A stretch of 64,000 bases of DNA, taken from the NCBI RefSeq assembly GCF_026239695.1, contig NZ_JAPIVS010000001.1:124001-188000 (forward strand), read 5' to 3'. A program made the translations under genes and the position numbers. Origin of the DNA: Pedobacter sp. MC2016-15. GTDB lineage: Bacteria; Bacteroidota; Bacteroidia; Sphingobacteriales; Sphingobacteriaceae. Under the pieces are notes generated by a model. The model did not search any database. It was not told the DNA's origin and was given only the letters and a program-made list of their open reading frames with translations. Positions 61,184 to 64,000 of this stretch are shown piece by piece (position 1 is the stretch's first letter; every line of letters starts with the position of its first letter).

Positions 61184-61381
61184 ATGAAAAACGCATTCAA
61201 ATTTGGCTTTTTAGCTTTAGCGATCTCTCTTTCAGTTGCAGCTTGTGGTGGTAACAAAGAAACTTCTTCTACTGACTCTACTACTACAACTGTAGATTCT
61301 ACAATCACAACTGTTGATACTGCTGCTGCTGATTCAGCTGCAACAGACACTGTAGTAAAAGACACTACTGTAAAAATGTAA
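61184..61381 (+). CDS. small Ser/Thr/Asp-rich lipoprotein
   Basis: A 65-residue lipoprotein from the ATG at 61184, where a signal peptide begins (MKNAFKFGF). The lipobox is LSVAAC with Cys21 as the modified residue. The mature part is low-complexity: repeated Thr, Asp, Ser and Ala (DSTTTTVDSTITTVDT and similar), with no recognised fold. The in-frame ATG at 61154 gives an extension without a proper signal and is rejected. Followed by a strong terminator. Confidence 0.8.
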   Translation: MKNAFKFGFLALAISLSVAACGGNKETSSTDSTTTTVDSTITTVDTAAADSAATDTVVKDTTVKM

Positions 61382-61397
61382 GTTTAACTACCTATAT

Positions 61398-61438
61398 AAA
61401 AAAAGGGTCCGGAATTTTAAATTCCAGACCCTTTTTTT
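61398..61438. terminator. bidirectional terminator after the small lipoprotein gene
   Basis: AAAAAAAGGGTC and GACCCTTTTTTT form the outer stem, GGAATT and AATTCC the inner stem, with one C/A mismatch. A- and T-runs on both sides make it work in both directions. Confidence 0.9.
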
Positions 61439-61485
61439 ATTGCCTGCCACCGCCGCCGCCACCTGTCTCTTCGGCTTCAATATTA

Positions 61486-62382
61486 TCATTTTAAAATTCC
61501 TGTATGAGCAGGATCAAAGATCAGCGGTTCTTCAACAAATGGAGCGATCAGCCATTCTTTATGATAAGAGGAGTATCGTGTGATCTGTAATTTTTGATCA
61601 ACACTGCTGAAGAAGTATATTTTACTTACATAACGTAGCCTCTGCTGTGCAAACTCCTTCGTGTCCTCCAGAAATCCCAGATACGTGAATGACAAAACAT
61701 TGGTAAACTCAATGTTATTCCGCAACATTGGCCGTAAATGATCTGCGATGAAATCAGTCTCTGAAGTAAGATTAGTTTTCTCGAACAAGTTTTCCCTGGT
61801 AGAAAGCACATGAAGTTCTCCAGGGCTCATCTTGTCGGAGAAAATGATCTTGCTGATCTGTCCGGTTTTCATATCAAAACTAAAGAGATTCGGCATCACG
61901 ATATGGCTTAATCCCAGATAAAAAAATAGCTGATCATTTACCCTGCTAAATGTTGCAAATCCCTTCGGAGGGCCCCATATGCCTGTAGTCACCACCCGGT
62001 TGATTGGTGTCTCATTTTTCCTGAATTCTCTGGGACCACTAAACCGGTAATACTTTAAACTGATATAACCATAATTCTGATAGATAGCATATATAGTTTG
62101 ATCATATAGAACTGCGCCACAAATCTTGAGATAATGCCCGCGATCTTTAGCTGCATCATCGGGAAATGGCGGTCGGTAATCTCTTATATTTTCAAGGATC
62201 AGACTATCATTTTTTTTGGTGTTATAAAGTATGGTCTGCCAGCTCAACTGTTTTCCAGGCTGCTCAATAAAATGCTGTTCTAAACGCAGCGTATCATTAA
62301 GCGTGGTTGTATATAAAACTTCATTTGCCATGAGACTTGTGGGGATTAGAATAGAAAAAAATAAAATAAATTTTGGTACCAT
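61486..62382 (-). CDS. hypothetical exported protein
   Basis: A 298-residue protein with a signal peptide (residues 1-18, SLMANE). It is probably a mostly beta protein with repeated aromatic strands (YRFSGPREFRKN, FFYLGLSHIVMPNLF, IYFFSSVDQKLQI). No recognised family. It starts five bases after the transglutaminase-like gene, so it belongs to the same operon. Its stop codon (TGA) is followed by a short Gly-rich reading frame in another phase. Confidence 0.75.
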   Translation of the reverse strand: MVPKFILFFSILIPTSLMANEVLYTTTLNDTLRLEQHFIEQPGKQLSWQTILYNTKKNDSLILENIRDYRPPFPDDAAKDRGHYLKICGAVLYDQTIYAIYQNYGYISLKYYRFSGPREFRKNETPINRVVTTGIWGPPKGFATFSRVNDQLFFYLGLSHIVMPNLFSFDMKTGQISKIIFSDKMSPGELHVLSTRENLFEKTNLTSETDFIADHLRPMLRNNIEFTNVLSFTYLGFLEDTKEFAQQRLRYVSKIYFFSSVDQKLQITRYSSYHKEWLIAPFVEEPLIFDPAHTGILK

Positions 62383-62387
62383 GCCGG

Positions 62388-64000
62388 TCAGGTTCTGAGT
62401 ATAAAGTCAACCATTTGATCACCTGTCACTGTATTGTACTGATAACCCGGAGGAGCACCAGGTCCCTCATGTACATTTCTTTCAAACAAATTGATATACT
62501 TGTCACTATGTAAATTATCGAACAATCCATGAGCTCCATCCTTGACCGGTGCTGCCTGTAAAACGCCAGAGAATGCATTTTCGCTGTAATCGGTCAATAA
62601 ATCTCTGTCACTGTCAAATGTAAAATCCGAACTGATTCCATACGAAGGGTCAAAATACGTTTTCGTTCCGTCGTTGTACTCAAATTCCGTAAATACATGA
62701 TCCCAAAACAGGCTCAATGGACGGTCATTGCCCTGCGCACGGCTGTCCAGTGGCTGCGGTGGCATAGGATCATTGATGCGCCAGTTTTTTACTAAAAATA
62801 CGCAGGTCCGGAACTCATCATAAAGCAGCGCGGATGGAGGCAGAAAGGCATCAGGGAACGTATATTTTCTTCCTCTTAATACGCGTGTACCAGTCCCTGA
62901 AGAAACCAATTCGTTCTTTACATCTGTGACATTTATATCCCAGTCATGCCCTGTAAAGCTGGTACCGGAAACCTTATATGTCTTCGAATATGGATCAGAG
63001 CTGATGGGAGAATAGGCGGAGGCCTGCATTTCTGTCACTATCGCCAAAGGATTAATTGAATCAATTCCCTGTGCGTAGATAATGTGAGACAGTAAACCTT
63101 CCCATTCCCCGCAGCGTCCTTCTCCGTAGCGCAGCAGCGCACGTGCACCTCTGAATGGAGGCACCGAATCTACCCGGAATTTGCCTCTCCAGTATCCCAG
63201 ATAAATACCGGCTGATAAGGGATCACGCTTCCTTCGTAACATCAGGTTGGTAAAAGCAGCAAAGATGTTGGAGATAATATCCCATTCATTCTGATCAGAG
63301 GAATTCAGGGCATTGCCGCGACCCGCTGCTTTGCTGCATCCCAGAAATAAGATACTCTCAGGTATATAATATTTCCCCCCTGTTCTTAAGCATTTAATCA
63401 GCATACTTTCCTTACAATAAAGATCATCAGGATCCCGTTCAAAATGTGTAAGTACCAGTGGTTCCTTCCAGGTGATATATACTTCATTTGTTGATGTCCC
63501 TGCCCATTGATATTCACTCTGTTCGGGCAGGAAATACTCAAATTTGAGCTCCAGGTGTTCAATATATCCCACAAGTTCCTGATAGGGAGTGTTTGAGGCC
63601 CTAAAAGTAATTTCAAATTCTCCCGAAGTTTGTCCGTACTCGGCAGAAAATTTGAATGTCAGATTTTCCGCAGGCTCAATCCTGATCAATGGATTGCCGG
63701 ATAAAGTTTTGCCTTCATCCACTTTGAATGTTGCCGTAAGCCTCAGCGTTTTATCACCAGATATAGCTAAGGGCAAAAATTCTGGTTTGTCCAGGTCTTG
63801 TGGATCAGTCCGCTCCAGCAGCCAATGATAATAATCCCCATCATTTAAGATGTAGAATCTTTTGTAATCGGCATCCCCCTCAACTACATCAGAACATACA
63901 TCAAATTTGGTGTCAAATTTCAGTTTAGTCAATTTTAGCAGTCCACCCGGCAGTTTTTTGATGGGCTTGATAGCTTTACTCACGCCCGTAGTGACCTTTC
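62388..64000 (-). CDS. transglutaminase-like protein, 5' end beyond window edge
   Basis: At least 531 residues, with the frame open to the window edge, so the N-terminus is missing. It has a transglutaminase-like triad (numbers from the GTG at 63983): Cys291 in GEGRCGEWEGLLSH, His429 in WDHVFTEFEY and Asp445 in YFDPSYG. The His-to-Asp distance of 16 residues is that of the transglutaminase core, but Cys to His is 138 residues because of a long insertion. The first 270 residues are mainly beta. It could act as an isopeptidase, protease or crosslinking enzyme. The following gene encodes an exported protein. Confidence 0.75.
   Translation of the reverse strand, partial: KVTTGVSKAIKPIKKLPGGLLKLTKLKFDTKFDVCSDVVEGDADYKRFYILNDGDYYHWLLERTDPQDLDKPEFLPLAISGDKTLRLTATFKVDEGKTLSGNPLIRIEPAENLTFKFSAEYGQTSGEFEITFRASNTPYQELVGYIEHLELKFEYFLPEQSEYQWAGTSTNEVYITWKEPLVLTHFERDPDDLYCKESMLIKCLRTGGKYYIPESILFLGCSKAAGRGNALNSSDQNEWDIISNIFAAFTNLMLRRKRDPLSAGIYLGYWRGKFRVDSVPPFRGARALLRYGEGRCGEWEGLLSHIIYAQGIDSINPLAIVTEMQASAYSPISSDPYSKTYKVSGTSFTGHDWDINVTDVKNELVSSGTGTRVLRGRKYTFPDAFLPPSALLYDEFRTCVFLVKNWRINDPMPPQPLDSRAQGNDRPLSLFWDHVFTEFEYNDGTKTYFDPSYGISSDFTFDSDRDLLTDYSENAFSGVLQAAPVKDGAHGLFDNLHSDKYINLFERNVHEGPGAPPGYQYNTVTGDQMVDFILRT

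Noticed and set aside
61436..61470. GCC/GGC repeat as a trinucleotide-repeat locus
   Set aside because: Only about five imperfect repeat units; better explained as glycine codons of a possible C-terminal tail.
1..64000. CRISPR arrays, IS elements and long terminal inverted repeats
   Set aside because: No regularly spaced repeats, no transposase and no target-site duplications were seen on reading either strand.

Overview
The window is chromosomal DNA from a member of the Bacteroidota, most likely a Sphingobacteriaceae (Pedobacter-like) organism. The evidence is direct: the promoter -7 element TAnnTTTG recurs just upstream of genes; Shine-Dalgarno sequences are almost absent; and gene families largely confined to this phylum are present (GH92 mannosidase, PorE-like OmpA protein, GLPGLI protein next to a CarboxypepD_reg/beta-barrel outer membrane protein, DUF3667 protein). 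Coding density is high, the longest gene-free stretch is about 240 bases, and I saw no insertion sequence, prophage, CRISPR array, tRNA or rRNA.

Layout. 1-1520: start of a GH92 alpha-mannosidase (cut by the window edge). 1.7-8.9 kb: mnmA, a glutathione peroxidase, topA plus a small partner gene, lysoplasmalogenase, an RRM protein and a queuosine-precursor transporter. 9-16.6 kb: transaminase/omega-amidase pair, Tat-exported glycosylasparaginase, cutC, lepA, folD, a Rieske protein and queE. 16.6-24.5 kb: PorE-like envelope protein, then KDO and GDP-mannose precursor genes (kdsA, kdsD, manC) around recQ, and rlmB. 24.7-33 kb: dnaB, chrA plus a TPR protein, etfB-etfA, a bifunctional nuclease family gene, a nucleoside transporter and a DUF3667 protein. 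33-40.4 kb: outer membrane barrel protein with GLPGLI partner, TerC-family protein, citrate synthase, a DUF3347-like lipoprotein and a small OMP. 40.6-53.9 kb: a translationally coupled set ending in miaA, an MBL hydrolase, a class IV aminotransferase, topB, the coupled operon kynU-bestrophin-HDAC-like deacetylase, yjbQ, a YghO-like protein and an MscS channel. 54-60.2 kb: a MocR-type PLP-dependent regulator divergent from a biotin operon. 60.2-64 kb: lineage-specific genes, including a transglutaminase-like protein cut by the right edge.

The most interesting locus is the biotin operon at 55.5-60.2 kb. Its first gene is not a known biotin gene. It encodes a 208-residue four-helix protein with the complete diiron signature E28, E55xxH58, E127, E157xxH160, followed without a promoter by bioF, bioD, bioB and bioA. 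No pimeloyl-ACP forming gene (bioC, bioH, bioG, bioW, bioI, bioZ) is in the window. A diiron oxygenase making or processing the pimeloyl precursor is a testable inference. Divergent from it, 64 bases away, is a MocR regulator that keeps its PLP lysine. Other candidates for new biology are a Mom/GNAT-like protein (with a phage-type nuclease-like N-terminal half) coupled to miaA, an HDAC-family amidohydrolase coupled to kynureninase, and a transglutaminase-like triad with a long insertion at the right edge.

Start codons were re-chosen where promoter position or homology argued for it (mnmA, kdsD, dnaB, porE-like, topB, kynU, yjbQ, the HDAC-like gene, the MBL gene, the GLPGLI gene, the small lipoprotein). 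Several genes have a -7 box so close to the start codon that their mRNAs should be leaderless or nearly so.
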